Below the pieces are notes generated by a model, which was given only the letters and a program-made list of their open reading frames with translations, was not told the origin of the DNA and did not search any database. 64,000 nt of DNA, taken from NCBI RefSeq assembly GCF_000241525.1, contig NZ_AHIL01000026.1, positions 248,001 through 312,000 of the forward strand, read 5' to 3'. Below, piece by piece: positions 1 through 9,707 of the stretch (positions within the stretch are counted from its first letter, which is position 1; each line of letters begins with the position of its first letter). Source of the stretch: Comamonas testosteroni ATCC 11996. GTDB taxonomy: Bacteria > Pseudomonadota > Gammaproteobacteria > Burkholderiales > Burkholderiaceae_C. The translations under genes and the position numbers were made by a program.

Positions 1-1
1 C

Positions 2-637
2 GCCGAAGCGCGGCTGGACAGCAGCCTGGGCGGTGCACTCAAGGCCTATCTGATCCTGTTGCGGGACTGGCATTACCTGGGCCTGGTGTTCATCGGCGGC
101 TGCGCCATGGCGGGCTTTTTTGTCTACCTGGCGGGCTCGCCGTTTGTGCTCATCAACTACTACGGCCTCTCGTCCACGCAGTACAGCATGGCGTTCGCGC
201 TCAACTCCATCGCCTTCATCGGTGCGGCGCAGCTGACGGGTCGGCTGGGTCAGCGCTTTGGCCTGGTCAATGTGGTCAAGGCCGCAGCTTCTGCCTCGGG
301 CGTGACCATGGCTGCATTGCTGGTCTATTACCTGCTGGGCGGCGAGCAGTTGACGGTGCTGATCGTGCTTTACTTCATTGCCAGCGCCTTCATGGGACTG
401 GTGATTCCCACGACCTCGGTGCTGGCCCTGGAAGAGCATGGCGAGATTGCCGGCACGGCCTCTGCCTTGCTGGGAACGCTGCAGATGCTGAGCGGAGCGG
501 CAGCCATGCAGATCGTGGGGCATTTTTCCAATGGCAAGCCCCTGCCCATGGTGGTGGGCATGGCGACCGGAGCCCTGGTGGGCGTGGCGCTGACCTGGAT
601 CACGCTGGGCCGTGTACACCGAGTCGCCCATGACTGA
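2..637 (+). CDS. MFS drug transporter, Bcr/CflA family (5' partial)
   Basis: This is the C-terminal part of a multidrug MFS exporter. The reading frame is open from the first full codon of the window, so the true start lies upstream. The visible part has about six hydrophobic segments and the stretch AGSPFVLINYYGLSS, typical of Bcr/CflA (DHA1) proteins such as bicyclomycin and chloramphenicol exporters. Its stop overlaps the start of the next transporter by 8 bases, so the two are probably co-transcribed. The substrate cannot be read from sequence. Confidence 0.85.
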   Translation, partial: AEARLDSSLGGALKAYLILLRDWHYLGLVFIGGCAMAGFFVYLAGSPFVLINYYGLSSTQYSMAFALNSIAFIGAAQLTGRLGQRFGLVNVVKAAASASGVTMAALLVYYLLGGEQLTVLIVLYFIASAFMGLVIPTTSVLALEEHGEIAGTASALLGTLQMLSGAAAMQIVGHFSNGKPLPMVVGMATGALVGVALTWITLGRVHRVAHD

Positions 638-2063
638 GAGCACTGCCCAGACTCCTGTCGCCTATGACGGCCTGCCTGACGGTGCGCGTGGCCGCGCCAT
701 GCTGGTCATCATTCTGGGACTGACACTGTCGGTGCTGGACAGCAGCATCGTCAATCTGGCCTTGCCCGCCATTGCGCGCGAGCTGCAGGCCAGCTCGGCC
801 CTGACGCTATGGGTGGTCAACGCCTATCAGCTTGCCGGCCTGGTGCTGCTGCTGCCGCTGGCGGCCCTGGGCGAGCGCCTGGGTTACCGGCGCATCTATC
901 TGCTGGGCATGACGGTGTTTGTCATTGCATCGGTGGCGGCCACGCTGGCCAGCTCGCTGGGCTCGCTGATTGCAGCGCGCGTGTTTCAAGGCATGGGTGC
1001 GGCCGGCATCATGAGCGTGAACGCGGCTCTGGTGCGCTTGACCTATCCACGTGCCATGCTGGGACGCGGCATGGCCATCAACTCGCTGGTGGTGGCGACC
1101 TCGTCCATGGCGGGGCCTTCGGTGGCCGCCGCCATTCTGTCTGTCGCCAGCTGGCCCTGGCTGTTTGCCATCAATGTGCCGCTGGGCTTGATGACCTTGT
1201 GGATGGGGCGCAAGGCGCTGCCGTCCAACCCCGTTGTGCGCAAGGATGGCGAGCCGATAGCGGCGCTTGACGTATTGCTCAATATTCTGATGTTCACTCT
1301 GCTTTTTCTGGGTGGTGAGCAATTGGGCGTGCGCATGGGGCAGGATCAGGGCGCTGCGGGTAGCCCGCTGATGCCTTCGGGCTGGTGGCTGCTGGGCGCC
1401 GGGCTGGTGGTTGGATATGTCTATCTGCGCCGTCAGTGGCACAAGGCAGCTCCTTTGTTTCCGGTCGATCTGATGCGCATTCCCGTGTTCCGGCTGTCGA
1501 TGTGCGGCTCGGTCTCAGCCTTCTGCGCGCAGATGCTGTCCTATCTGGCCCTGCCGTTCTTGCTCTTGGAGGCGCGCGGTCTGTCACCCATGGAGGCCGG
1601 CATGCTGATCACGGCCTGGCCGCTGGCCACCGTGCTGACGGCGCCGGTGGCCGGGCGCCTGATCGGCAAGTATCCTGACGGACTGCTGGGCGGCATCGGC
1701 ATGGCCATGTTTGCCTGCGGACTGTGGCTGCTGGCGGCCATGCCCATCGATGTCGCGCACTGGGATATGGTCTGGCGCATGCTGCTGGCGGGCAGCGGCT
1801 TCGCGCTCTACCAGTCGCCCAACAATCACACCATCGTCACTTCGGCCCCCATGTCGCGCAGCGGTGCAGCGGGCGGCATGCTGAGTTCTGCCCGCATGAC
1901 CGGACAGACGCTGGGTGCCGTGGTGCTGGCCACCATCTTTGCCATCTCGGGCGGGCATGGCGGCAATGCTGAACTGCTGGCGCTGGCTGTAGCCGGTTGT
2001 TTTGCGGCGCTGGCTGGAGTTTTCAGCATCTTGCGCGTACGCCCGGGCAAGCCGCAGCACTGA
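630..2063 (+). CDS. MFS transporter, DHA2 (EmrB/QacA) family
   Basis: This is an inner-membrane, proton-driven drug exporter of the 14-helix DHA2 type. The N-terminus has the family motif LDSSIVNLALPAIARELQ in helix 1, followed by WVVNAYQLA in helix 2. About 14 hydrophobic segments span the 477 residues, the normal size for EmrB/QacA proteins. I chose ATG 630 over an upstream GTG at 612 because it gives a compact start overlapping the preceding stop by 8 bases. It probably forms one transcription unit with the upstream Bcr/CflA gene. No EmrA-type partner is adjacent. Confidence 0.85.
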   Translation: MTESTAQTPVAYDGLPDGARGRAMLVIILGLTLSVLDSSIVNLALPAIARELQASSALTLWVVNAYQLAGLVLLLPLAALGERLGYRRIYLLGMTVFVIASVAATLASSLGSLIAARVFQGMGAAGIMSVNAALVRLTYPRAMLGRGMAINSLVVATSSMAGPSVAAAILSVASWPWLFAINVPLGLMTLWMGRKALPSNPVVRKDGEPIAALDVLLNILMFTLLFLGGEQLGVRMGQDQGAAGSPLMPSGWWLLGAGLVVGYVYLRRQWHKAAPLFPVDLMRIPVFRLSMCGSVSAFCAQMLSYLALPFLLLEARGLSPMEAGMLITAWPLATVLTAPVAGRLIGKYPDGLLGGIGMAMFACGLWLLAAMPIDVAHWDMVWRMLLAGSGFALYQSPNNHTIVTSAPMSRSGAAGGMLSSARMTGQTLGAVVLATIFAISGGHGGNAELLALAVAGCFAALAGVFSILRVRPGKPQH

Positions 2064-2315
2064 TTTGGCAGCAAAAGCGGCTTCTGTCCTGATATTGAGA
2101 GCGCAGCCAGTTGCCGATTCAGGCGTTTTGCGGGTGCTGGCTCTAGTCCGTTATGACGAGGAGCCTCGCTGCCAAGGTTTTCTACAGTGGTGTCTCAAGC
2201 CAGCGGGTGCTGCGACGCTGCATGCCCGCATGACAGGACAATGGCAAGCGGGTGATTGCCGGCATGTCATTGCGCATTTGGCTGCTTTACATTTTATTAA
2301 TATTGTCGGCGCACA

Positions 2316-3650
2316 ATGTTGACAAGTTCTTTAGTTCAGACCGCTCCACGTATGAAGATTGACCAGCCCGCTTCGCTGAGCCCGCGCCGAGAGGCGCATT
2401 TTTCTTGCCTGCCCAGTGCAAGCCGGCAAGGTCATCGCCAGCAGCGCTGGACACTGGCTGTGGGCGCCATGCTGATTGCTGCTGCACTGGTGGGCTGCTC
2501 CAAGCCCGAGGCAGAGCAAAAAGGCCCGCTCAAGTCCGAGCCCAAGGTCGGCGTGGTTACCCTGCAGTCGCAAAGTCAGCAGCTGGATGCCAGCCTGCCG
2601 GGGCGCACCCGTGCCTTCATGACTGCCGAAGTACGTCCCCAGGTCTCGGGCATCATTCAGCAGCGTTTGTTCACTGAAGGTGCTCTGGTCAAACAAGGCC
2701 AGCAGCTCTACCAGATCGATGCGGCATCGCTGAAGGCTGCCGAGGCCAGCGCAGCGGCTGCTGTGGCCAAGGCCGAAGCCAGCCAGCGCACGCTGGCTGC
2801 AACGGCACGGCGCAATGCCGAGCTGGTCAAGATCGATGCGATCAGCAAGCAGGCGTTTGACGAAAGCCAGGCGGCGGCGGCCCAGTCCGCATCGGATGTG
2901 GCCGTGGCTAAGGCCAATCTGGAAACCGCACGCATCAATCTCAAGTACAGCCGGATCGAAGCACCGATCGGCGGTCGCATAGCGCTGTCTGCCGTCACGC
3001 CTGGTGCGCTGGTCACGGCCAATCAGGCCACGGCGCTCACCACCATCGTGAGGCTGGACCCCATGTATGTGGACTTCACCCAGTCCAGCACCGATCTGAT
3101 GCAGCTCAAGCGTGATCTGGATTCCGGCCGCTACCAGAAGGTCGAAGGCAACAAGATTCCCGTGCGCATCCAGCTCGACGACGGCAGCGACTACCCGCAT
3201 CAGGGCAAGCTGGCTTTTGCGGGCGTGATCGTCAACGACACGACCGGCACACTGACCTTGCGTGCCGAGGTGCCCAATCCCGACGGCATGCTCATGCCCG
3301 GCATGTATGTGAAGGCCTTGCTGCCGACGGCTCTGGCCCCCGATGCATTGCTGGTGCCGCAACAGTCGGTGACCCGCGATCTGACCGGGCGTGCCAATGT
3401 CATGGTCGTCAAGGACGGCGATGTGGTTGAAAAGCGCGATGTGGAGCTGGACCGTGCCGTGGGTGCTTTCTGGTTGCTCAAGACGGGCCTGAAAGCAGGC
3501 GAGCGTGTGATGGTGGATGGCTTTCAGCGCATCAAGCCCGGCGACAAGGTTCAGACCGTGGAAGTGGATCTGAAGGCCAAGGCCGAGCGCAAGAGCCAGC
3601 GGGGCGAGCCGCCCGTGCAGGCCGCTGCCGATGCCCCTGCCAAGAAGTAA
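2316..3650 (+). CDS. RND efflux periplasmic adaptor lipoprotein (AcrA/MexA/TtgA type)
   Basis: This is the membrane-fusion protein of a tripartite RND pump, linking the inner-membrane permease to the outer-membrane channel. A lipobox (LVGC, cysteine near residue 61) follows a hydrophobic stretch, so it is probably a lipoprotein. The biotinyl-lipoyl half motif VRPQVSGIIQQRLFTEGALV, an alanine-rich coiled-coil hairpin (about residues 145-210) and beta-barrel segments follow in the family order. The N-terminal region before the signal is long, so ATG 2352 is an alternative start. It is first in a three-gene operon, with an 18-base gap to the permease. The 250 bases upstream hold no gene and presumably carry the promoter. 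Confidence 0.9.
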   Translation: MLTSSLVQTAPRMKIDQPASLSPRREAHFSCLPSASRQGHRQQRWTLAVGAMLIAAALVGCSKPEAEQKGPLKSEPKVGVVTLQSQSQQLDASLPGRTRAFMTAEVRPQVSGIIQQRLFTEGALVKQGQQLYQIDAASLKAAEASAAAAVAKAEASQRTLAATARRNAELVKIDAISKQAFDESQAAAAQSASDVAVAKANLETARINLKYSRIEAPIGGRIALSAVTPGALVTANQATALTTIVRLDPMYVDFTQSSTDLMQLKRDLDSGRYQKVEGNKIPVRIQLDDGSDYPHQGKLAFAGVIVNDTTGTLTLRAEVPNPDGMLMPGMYVKALLPTALAPDALLVPQQSVTRDLTGRANVMVVKDGDVVEKRDVELDRAVGAFWLLKTGLKAGERVMVDGFQRIKPGDKVQTVEVDLKAKAERKSQRGEPPVQAAADAPAKK

Positions 3651-3668
3651 GCAAGGCAGGCGACACAC

Positions 3669-6600
3669 ATGGCTCAGTTCTTCATCAATCGGCCCATCTT
3701 TGCGTGGGTCATCGCCATCATCATCATGCTGGCCGGGGCTTTGTCGATCAAGCTGCTGCCGCTGGAGCAGTACCCCGAGATCGCTCCTCCCCGGGTGACC
3801 ATCGGCGCCCAGTACACGGGCGCTTCGGCGGAGACGGTCGAAAACTCGGTGACGCAGATCATCGAGCAGCAGATCAAGGGCATCGACAACATGCTCTATA
3901 TGAGCTCGACCAGCAATGCGTCGGGTCAAGCGCGTATCACGTTGACCTTTGCTCCGGGCACCAATGTCGACGTGGCGCAGGTGCAGGTGCAAAACAAGAT
4001 TCAGGGCGCGGTCAACCGCCTGCCGGACGCTGTGAAGACGCGTGGCGTCTTCATCAACAAGGGCGGCCAGGATTTTCTCGTCACCTACAGTTTCTATGCA
4101 CCCGATGAGGACGTGACCGCCGTGGACATCGGCGACTACATCAACAGCAATCTGGTGGACATCATCGGGCGCATCGAGGGCGTGGGTGACATCAACGTCT
4201 TCGGCACGCCCTATGCGATGCGCATCTGGATGGACCCGGCCAAGATGGAGAAGTACGGGCTGATTCCCTCCGATCTGAGCAGCGCGCTCAACGCGCAGAA
4301 TGCCCAGGTCTCTGCAGGCCAGCTGGGGGCTCTGCCTGCGGTGCAGAACCAGCAGCTGAACGCGACCATCACGGCGCGCACCAAGCTCAAGACAGTAGAG
4401 CAGTTCGAGAACATCGTGCTCAAGTCCTCGAATGACGGCTCTGTCGTCACCATCAAGGATGTGGCCCGGGTGGAACTGGGGGCCGACAATCTGTCCATTC
4501 AGGCCAAGCTCAACGGCATGCCCGGTGCGGGCATGGGCATCATCCTGGCCGACGGTGCCAACGCCATGGCGGTGTCGGATGCAGTGGCGGCCAAGCTGGC
4601 CGAGCTCAAGCCCTTCTTTCCCAACCAGATCGACTACTTCGTGAGCTCGGACTCCACGCCCTTTGTGCGGGCCTCGATCAGCGAAGTGGTGCATGCGCTG
4701 GGCGAGGCCATGGTGCTGGTGGTGATCGTAATGTTCGTGTTCCTGCAGAACTTCCGAGCCACGCTGATCCCCGCCATTGCCGTGCCGGTGGTGCTGCTGG
4801 GTACCTTCGGCGTGCTGTCCGTCGCGGGCTTCTCCATCAATACCCTGACCATGTTCGCCATGGTGCTGGCCATCGGTCTGCTGGTGGACGATGCCATCGT
4901 GGTGGTCGAGAACGTGGAGCGGGTGATGCACGAGACGGGCAAGTCTCCCAAGGAGGCGACGCGCCAGTCCATGAGGGAAATCACGCCCGCACTGGTCGGT
5001 ATCGGGGTCACGCTGTCGGCGGTGTTCGTGCCCATGGCCTTCTTTGGCGGCTCGACGGGTGTGATCTACCGCCAGTTCTCCATCACCATTGTTGCGGCCA
5101 TGGCGCTGTCCGTGTTTGTGGCCCTGACGCTGACACCGGCGCTTTGCGCAACGCTTCTCAAGGCCCCGGATCGCAGCCATGGCGATGGCCATGAGCGTCC
5201 CATACGCTCCGGGGTGCTGGGCATCAACGACCGTTTCTTCCGCTGGTTCAACCGCAATTTCGATGCTTCGGCCAATCGTTATCAGAGCACCGTGGCTTTC
5301 AGCCTGGGCCGGGCCAAGCGCATGATGCTGATCTTCCTGGCCGTTCTGGCCGCGGTCTGGTTGCTGATGGCCAAGTTGCCCACCTCGTTCCTGCCGGACG
5401 AGGATCAGGGCTTTGTCTATGTCAATGTGAATCTGCCTTCCGGCGCTTCGGACGCCCGTCTGCAGGAAGTGCTGGACCAGGTGCGCGAGTATCTGGCCAA
5501 GCAGCCGGATGTGATCAGCTTCAACCAGGTTTCGGGCCTCAACGGCGACCAGAGCTCGGCGCGCGGCTTCATTCGTCTGAAGCCTTGGAGCATGCGTCCG
5601 CTGCCCTCGCAGTCGGCGGCGGCCATTGCAAACAAGGCGACCAAGGATCTGGCCGGCATCCGTGATGCGCGCGTGCAGGTGGTGTTGCCGCCCGCAGTGC
5701 GCGGCCTGGGTTCGAGCTCGGGCTACAACTTCATGATCAAGGACATCAATGGTGTGGGCCATGAAGCGCTGCTCGCCGCGCGGGATCAGGTGCTTGGCGA
5801 AATGCGTGCCAACAATCTGCTGACGGCTGTGCGCACCACCAATCTGGAAGACGCCAGCGAGCTGCGCGTGGATGTGGATGACCGCAAGGCTGCCGCTCTG
5901 GGGCTGGCGTACACCGACATCAACAGCGTGCTCTCCAGCGCCATGGGCGGCACCTATGTGAACGACTTCCTGAACAACGGTCGCGTCAAGCGTGTCTACA
6001 TCATGGGCGATGCGCAGTACCGCATGCTGCCCGGCGATATTGCCAAATGGACGGTGCGCAACAACAAGGGCGAGATGGTGCCGTTTGGCGCGTTCTCCAA
6101 AACCTACTGGGCCTATGGTTCGCCCCAGCTGCTGCGCTATAACGGCAGCCCGGCCTATGAGTTTGAAGGCCGTGCCGCAGCGGGCATCAGCTCGGGTACT
6201 GCGATGGAGACGGTGGAAGACATCCTGAAGAAGCTGCCCAACGGCATTTCCTACGAATGGACCGGAGCTTCTCTGCAGGAGCGCCAGTCAGGTGCGCAGG
6301 CGCCCATGCTGTATGCCATCTCGATTCTGTTCGTCTTCCTGTGCCTGGCCGCACTCTATGAAAGCTGGACGGTGCCGCTGTCGGTGATGCTGGCCGTGCC
6401 GCTGGGCGTGGTGGGGGCACTGCTGGCGACCTATACACGTGGCTTGACCAACGACGTGTATTTCCAGGTCGGTCTGCTCACCACCGTGGGTCTTGCGGCA
6501 AAGAACGCGATCCTGATCGTGGAGTTTGCGGTGCAGCTGCAGGAGCAGGGCAAGAAGCTGTTCGACGCAACGGTGGAAGCCGTGCGTCTGCGTCTGCGTC

Positions 6601-6836
6601 CCATCCTGATGACTTCTCTGGCCTTTGGTTTCGGTGTGATTCCGCTGGCCATCGGCACCGGCGCTGGTGCCGGTGGTCGCAATGCCATCGGCACGGCCGT
6701 ACTGGGCGGCATGGTGGCATCGACGGTGCTGGGTATCTTCCTCGTGCCGGTGTTCTTCCTGCTGGTGCGCAGCTGGTTCAAGAGCCGCTCGCGCAGCGAT
6801 GCGGCGGCTGACGTCAACAAGGAGAGCGCGGCATGA
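3669..6836 (+). CDS. RND multidrug efflux permease (AcrB/MexB/TtgB, HAE1 family)
   Basis: This is the inner-membrane, proton-driven drug pump. Its 1055 residues are the normal HAE1 length. It starts with the classic MAQFFINRPIFAWVIAI first helix and has a second hydrophobic half beginning near residue 540. The proton-relay residues are present: the Asp pair in LLVDDAIVVVENV (about residue 405) and the Lys in GLAAKNAILIVEF (about residue 943). It lies 18 bases after the adaptor gene, and its stop overlaps the start of the outer-membrane gene (ATGA). The substrate range is probably broad, including dyes, solvents and antibiotics; this is inferred from the family. Confidence 0.95.
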   Translation: MAQFFINRPIFAWVIAIIIMLAGALSIKLLPLEQYPEIAPPRVTIGAQYTGASAETVENSVTQIIEQQIKGIDNMLYMSSTSNASGQARITLTFAPGTNVDVAQVQVQNKIQGAVNRLPDAVKTRGVFINKGGQDFLVTYSFYAPDEDVTAVDIGDYINSNLVDIIGRIEGVGDINVFGTPYAMRIWMDPAKMEKYGLIPSDLSSALNAQNAQVSAGQLGALPAVQNQQLNATITARTKLKTVEQFENIVLKSSNDGSVVTIKDVARVELGADNLSIQAKLNGMPGAGMGIILADGANAMAVSDAVAAKLAELKPFFPNQIDYFVSSDSTPFVRASISEVVHALGEAMVLVVIVMFVFLQNFRATLIPAIAVPVVLLGTFGVLSVAGFSINTLTMFAMVLAIGLLVDDAIVVVENVERVMHETGKSPKEATRQSMREITPALVGIGVTLSAVFVPMAFFGGSTGVIYRQFSITIVAAMALSVFVALTLTPALCATLLKAPDRSHGDGHERPIRSGVLGINDRFFRWFNRNFDASANRYQSTVAFSLGRAKRMMLIFLAVLAAVWLLMAKLPTSFLPDEDQGFVYVNVNLPSGASDARLQEVLDQVREYLAKQPDVISFNQVSGLNGDQSSARGFIRLKPWSMRPLPSQSAAAIANKATKDLAGIRDARVQVVLPPAVRGLGSSSGYNFMIKDINGVGHEALLAARDQVLGEMRANNLLTAVRTTNLEDASELRVDVDDRKAAALGLAYTDINSVLSSAMGGTYVNDFLNNGRVKRVYIMGDAQYRMLPGDIAKWTVRNNKGEMVPFGAFSKTYWAYGSPQLLRYNGSPAYEFEGRAAAGISSGTAMETVEDILKKLPNGISYEWTGASLQERQSGAQAPMLYAISILFVFLCLAALYESWTVPLSVMLAVPLGVVGALLATYTRGLTNDVYFQVGLLTTVGLAAKNAILIVEFAVQLQEQGKKLFDATVEAVRLRLRPILMTSLAFGFGVIPLAIGTGAGAGGRNAIGTAVLGGMVASTVLGIFLVPVFFLLVRSWFKSRSRSDAAADVNKESAA

Positions 6837-8272
6837 GGCGCCCGAGCATGAAATTTTCGGCCATGGCGGCCGCCGCAGTGACGGCCTTGCTGGCGGGCTG
6901 CAACCTGGCTCCGGCCTATAGAACGCCTGATCTGCCCGTGCCCGAGACTGTCTCCGGCAACGCCGTGCCGGCTCAGGCAAGCGAGGCAGCGCTGCAACAG
7001 GCCCAGGCGCTGCAATGGTTGCAGTCGCCGCAGCTGCGCGAGGTGGTGGCGCTGGCGCTGAGCAACAATCGCGATCTGCGCGTCGCGCTGGAAAACATCG
7101 AGAAGGCGCGCGCCCAGTACGGCATCACCAGAGCCGACCTGCTGCCGGGCATCACGGCCCAGGCGCAGAGCAATCGCACGCGCACCGCGGGGGATCTGAC
7201 GACGGCAGGGCGCTCCAGTGTCGCTGAGCAATACACGGCTCAGCTGGGCTTTGCCAGCTATGAGCTGGATCTGTGGGGGCGCATCCGCAATCTGAGCGAA
7301 GCCTCGCTGCAGCAGTTTCTGCAAAGCCAGGACAACCGGCGCAATGTGCAGATCGGTCTGGTGGCTGATGTCGCCAATGCCTGGCTGACGCTGGCGGCCG
7401 ATCAGGCACGCCTGCAACTGGCCAGGGACACGCTGGACAGCCGCATCAAGGCTTTCGAGCTGACGCGGCGCATGCATGAGCTGGGCTCGACCTCCGGCCT
7501 GGTGTTGGCCCAGAACCAGACCACGGTCGATACGGCACGCGGCGATGTGGCCAGCTATACCTCCCAGGTCGACAGGGACCGCAATGCCCTGCAGCTGTTG
7601 GTAGGCGGTCCGGTGCCTACGCAGCTGCTGCCCAACGCCCAGACCCTGACGGGTGCGGCAGACACGGCGGCTCTCAAGCTCGTGCCCGTACCCTTGCCCT
7701 CATCGGTGCTGCTCAAGCGCCCGGATGTGCAGGCTGCGGAGCGCAATCTGCAGGCCATGAATGCCAATATCGGCGCAGCCAGAGCGGCGCTGTTTCCCAG
7801 CATCACGCTCACCGGCAGTGTCGGTACCGGCAGCAACGAGCTGGACCGCCTGTTCGGCAACAACAACAGCACCTGGAGTTTCATCCCTCTGGTCAAGCTG
7901 CCGATTTTTGATGGCGGCCGCAACCGCGCCAATGTACAGGTGGCCGAAAGCAATCAGCGCATTGCGCTGAGTCAGTACGAGAAGTCCGTGCAGACAGCCT
8001 TCAAGGAGGTGGCGGATGTGCTGGCTGACCGAGCCCAGTGGGGTGAGCGGCTGGCCGCCCAGACCAGCATGGTGGCCAATACGCAAAAAGCCTTTGATTT
8101 GTCGAATGCTCGCTTCAAGGCCGGCGTGGACAACTATCTGACGGTGCTGGATGCGCAGCGCAGCCTCTATACCGCACAGCAGACCTTGATAGGCCTGCGC
8201 CTGTCGGAACAACTCAACCGCGTGACCTTGTGGAAGGCTCTGGGCGGTGAAGAGGCCGCACTGCAGGGTTGA
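6833..8272 (+). CDS. RND efflux outer-membrane lipoprotein, NodT/OprM family
   Basis: This is the outer-membrane channel of the RND pump. The N-terminus carries a lipoprotein signal with lipobox LLAGC (cysteine about residue 23), followed by NLAPAYRTPDLPVP, typical of OprM/TtgC proteins. Two OEP repeats are visible, including the conserved ERNLQAMNANIGAARAALFP segment. The length of 479 residues is normal. The start overlaps the permease stop by four bases, which supports translational coupling. A strong hairpin terminator follows 22 bases after the stop, ending the operon. Confidence 0.93.
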   Translation: MRRPSMKFSAMAAAAVTALLAGCNLAPAYRTPDLPVPETVSGNAVPAQASEAALQQAQALQWLQSPQLREVVALALSNNRDLRVALENIEKARAQYGITRADLLPGITAQAQSNRTRTAGDLTTAGRSSVAEQYTAQLGFASYELDLWGRIRNLSEASLQQFLQSQDNRRNVQIGLVADVANAWLTLAADQARLQLARDTLDSRIKAFELTRRMHELGSTSGLVLAQNQTTVDTARGDVASYTSQVDRDRNALQLLVGGPVPTQLLPNAQTLTGAADTAALKLVPVPLPSSVLLKRPDVQAAERNLQAMNANIGAARAALFPSITLTGSVGTGSNELDRLFGNNNSTWSFIPLVKLPIFDGGRNRANVQVAESNQRIALSQYEKSVQTAFKEVADVLADRAQWGERLAAQTSMVANTQKAFDLSNARFKAGVDNYLTVLDAQRSLYTAQQTLIGLRLSEQLNRVTLWKALGGEEAALQG

Positions 8273-8294
8273 TGGGCGAACTCGCTCGATGAAC

Positions 8295-8329
8295 AAAGCC
8301 GCAGTCCGAAAGGTTGCGGCTTTGTTTTT
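8295..8329 (+). terminator. Rho-independent terminator of the RND operon
   Basis: A nine-base stem AAAGCCGCA/TGCGGCTTT (8295-8303 with 8315-8323) has an 11-base loop and is followed by GTTTTTG. It lies between the efflux operon and the convergent TetR gene. Confidence 0.8.
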
Positions 8330-8397
8330 GATAGCTACTGGCGCTTTACCAGTAAGCGATTGGACCGGATTTCATTGAAATTCTGGCGCGCCAATAC

Positions 8398-9036
8398 TCA
8401 AGGCATCTTGAACAGCAGGGTCACCTGGAGCCGGAACAGGGTTCCGGCATTCATGGGCACTTCGGGATGGATGACGGTGTTGTTCATCATGGCCAGCCAC
8501 AGCGGTGCAAGCAGCAATTCCGGGTGCTGCACCAGCTCAGGAGCCTTGAGTTCGCCACGTTTGGCAGCCAACTGTGCGAGCCGGGTGAAATGCTCGAGCA
8601 AGGCATCGTGAACGTAACGACGATACATCTGCGCCAGCAGCGGAAACTCCAGGCCTTCGGCGACGACCAGCCTGGCCGTGGCAGAGCGGCCGCTGCTGTC
8701 TATGACCTCCGCAGCGGCGCCCACGGTGCGCAGCAGATATTCGCCCACCGATTCATGCTCGTGCATGGGGCTGGACTGCAAGGCCACGGCGGCCGAGGCG
8801 ATATGTGTCTGGATGACAGCTTCGAACAGGGCTTCCTTGCTGTCGAAATAGCGAAACAGCGTGACCTTTGACAGTCCCGCGCGCTGTGCCACCGAAGCCG
8901 TGGTGCCACGCGCATAGCCGTGTTCCAGAAATTCTGCAAACGCAGCCGCCACGATGGAGCGGCGCGTGGCCTGAGTCTTTTGCGGACTGGGGCCGCGTGG
9001 CGTGCGCTTGGGACGTGCGGTGTCTGGTTCAATCAT
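8398..9036 (-). CDS. TetR/AcrR family transcriptional regulator
   Basis: This is a DNA-binding repressor of 212 residues. The N-terminal helix-turn-helix spans about residues 25-70, with ATTASVAQRAGLSK-like order (GTTASVAQRAGLSKVTLFRYF) and FDSKEALFEAVI after it. The C-terminal half is a ligand-binding domain of the AefR-like type. It is convergent to the RND operon rather than divergent from it, unlike ttgR or acrR, so control of the pump is plausible by proximity only. The start at 9036 gives a basic N-terminal tail, PRGPSPQKTQATRRSI, common in this subgroup. Confidence 0.88.
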   Translation of the reverse strand: MIEPDTARPKRTPRGPSPQKTQATRRSIVAAAFAEFLEHGYARGTTASVAQRAGLSKVTLFRYFDSKEALFEAVIQTHIASAAVALQSSPMHEHESVGEYLLRTVGAAAEVIDSSGRSATARLVVAEGLEFPLLAQMYRRYVHDALLEHFTRLAQLAAKRGELKAPELVQHPELLLAPLWLAMMNNTVIHPEVPMNAGTLFRLQVTLLFKMP

Positions 9037-9206
9037 GGACGCAAGAGCTGGTGAAGTCGCAGACTATGCCTGCTTGGGGGCGTGCATCGGAGAAAAGCAT
9101 GCGCGCGCAATGATGGCACATTTATACAACCCGATTCGAAGGCTCCATTCTTGCCTTTGTATGGAGCCTGTCCTGCCCGGAATGATGCGGGCAAACCCTT
9201 GTTTTT

Positions 9207-9707
9207 CTAAAAAATGCCCAAGGCCAGTCCCGTGGCCAGTGATTGCCCCAATGTTTCGCAGCGCTGCAAATCGTCGGCCGATATCTGCTTGGGGGCGAGT
9301 ATGGCCTCCGGCGTCTGAGCATGGGTGCAGATGATGAGCGGTTCTGCCACGGCCTTCAGGCGCCAGCCGGTGGCAATGCGTTCCATCTGCCTTGCTGCGT
9401 TATGACCGTCGCTGCCGGCGCAGACCAAGCTGGCATAGGGGCGGCCCTGTATCCGGTCGAGCACGCCGTAATAGCTTCGATCGAAGAAGTCCTTCATCAG
9501 ACCGCTGATGGCGGCCAGATTCTCCGGCGTGGCAAACAGATAGCCCTGAGCTTGCAGCAGGTCTTGCGGGCCGGCCTGGGAGGCATGCAGCACGCGGACC
9601 TCGACGGATTCCTCCTGTCGGGCGCCAGTGCTGGCCGCTTCAACCATCTGGAGTGTGCCGCCAGTCAGTGAGTGGTAGACGATCAGCAGAGTCGTGCGTT
9701 GTGACAT
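9207..9707 (-). CDS. Flavodoxin-fold / NAD(P)H-dependent FMN reductase-like protein
   Basis: This is a small cytoplasmic flavoprotein of 166 residues. The N-terminal strand TTLLIVYHSLTGGTLQMVEA carries the flavodoxin phosphate-binding loop pattern, and FATPENLAAISGLMKDFFDR matches the flavin-contact loop of flavodoxin-like reductases. ATG 9707 (MSQRT) is preferred over an in-frame ATG at 9731 because the family starts right before the first strand. It stands alone between TetR and a divergent c-di-GMP gene. The redox partner is unknown. Confidence 0.75.
   Translation of the reverse strand: MSQRTTLLIVYHSLTGGTLQMVEAASTGARQEESVEVRVLHASQAGPQDLLQAQGYLFATPENLAAISGLMKDFFDRSYYGVLDRIQGRPYASLVCAGSDGHNAARQMERIATGWRLKAVAEPLIICTHAQTPEAILAPKQISADDLQRCETLGQSLATGLALGIF

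Noticed and set aside
2331-5762. A 1143-codon open frame antisense to the RND adaptor and permease genes
   Set aside because: It is rich in His, Arg, Gly and Gln with no membrane, domain or start signals, and it mirrors the codon bias of the real plus-strand genes. It is a shadow.
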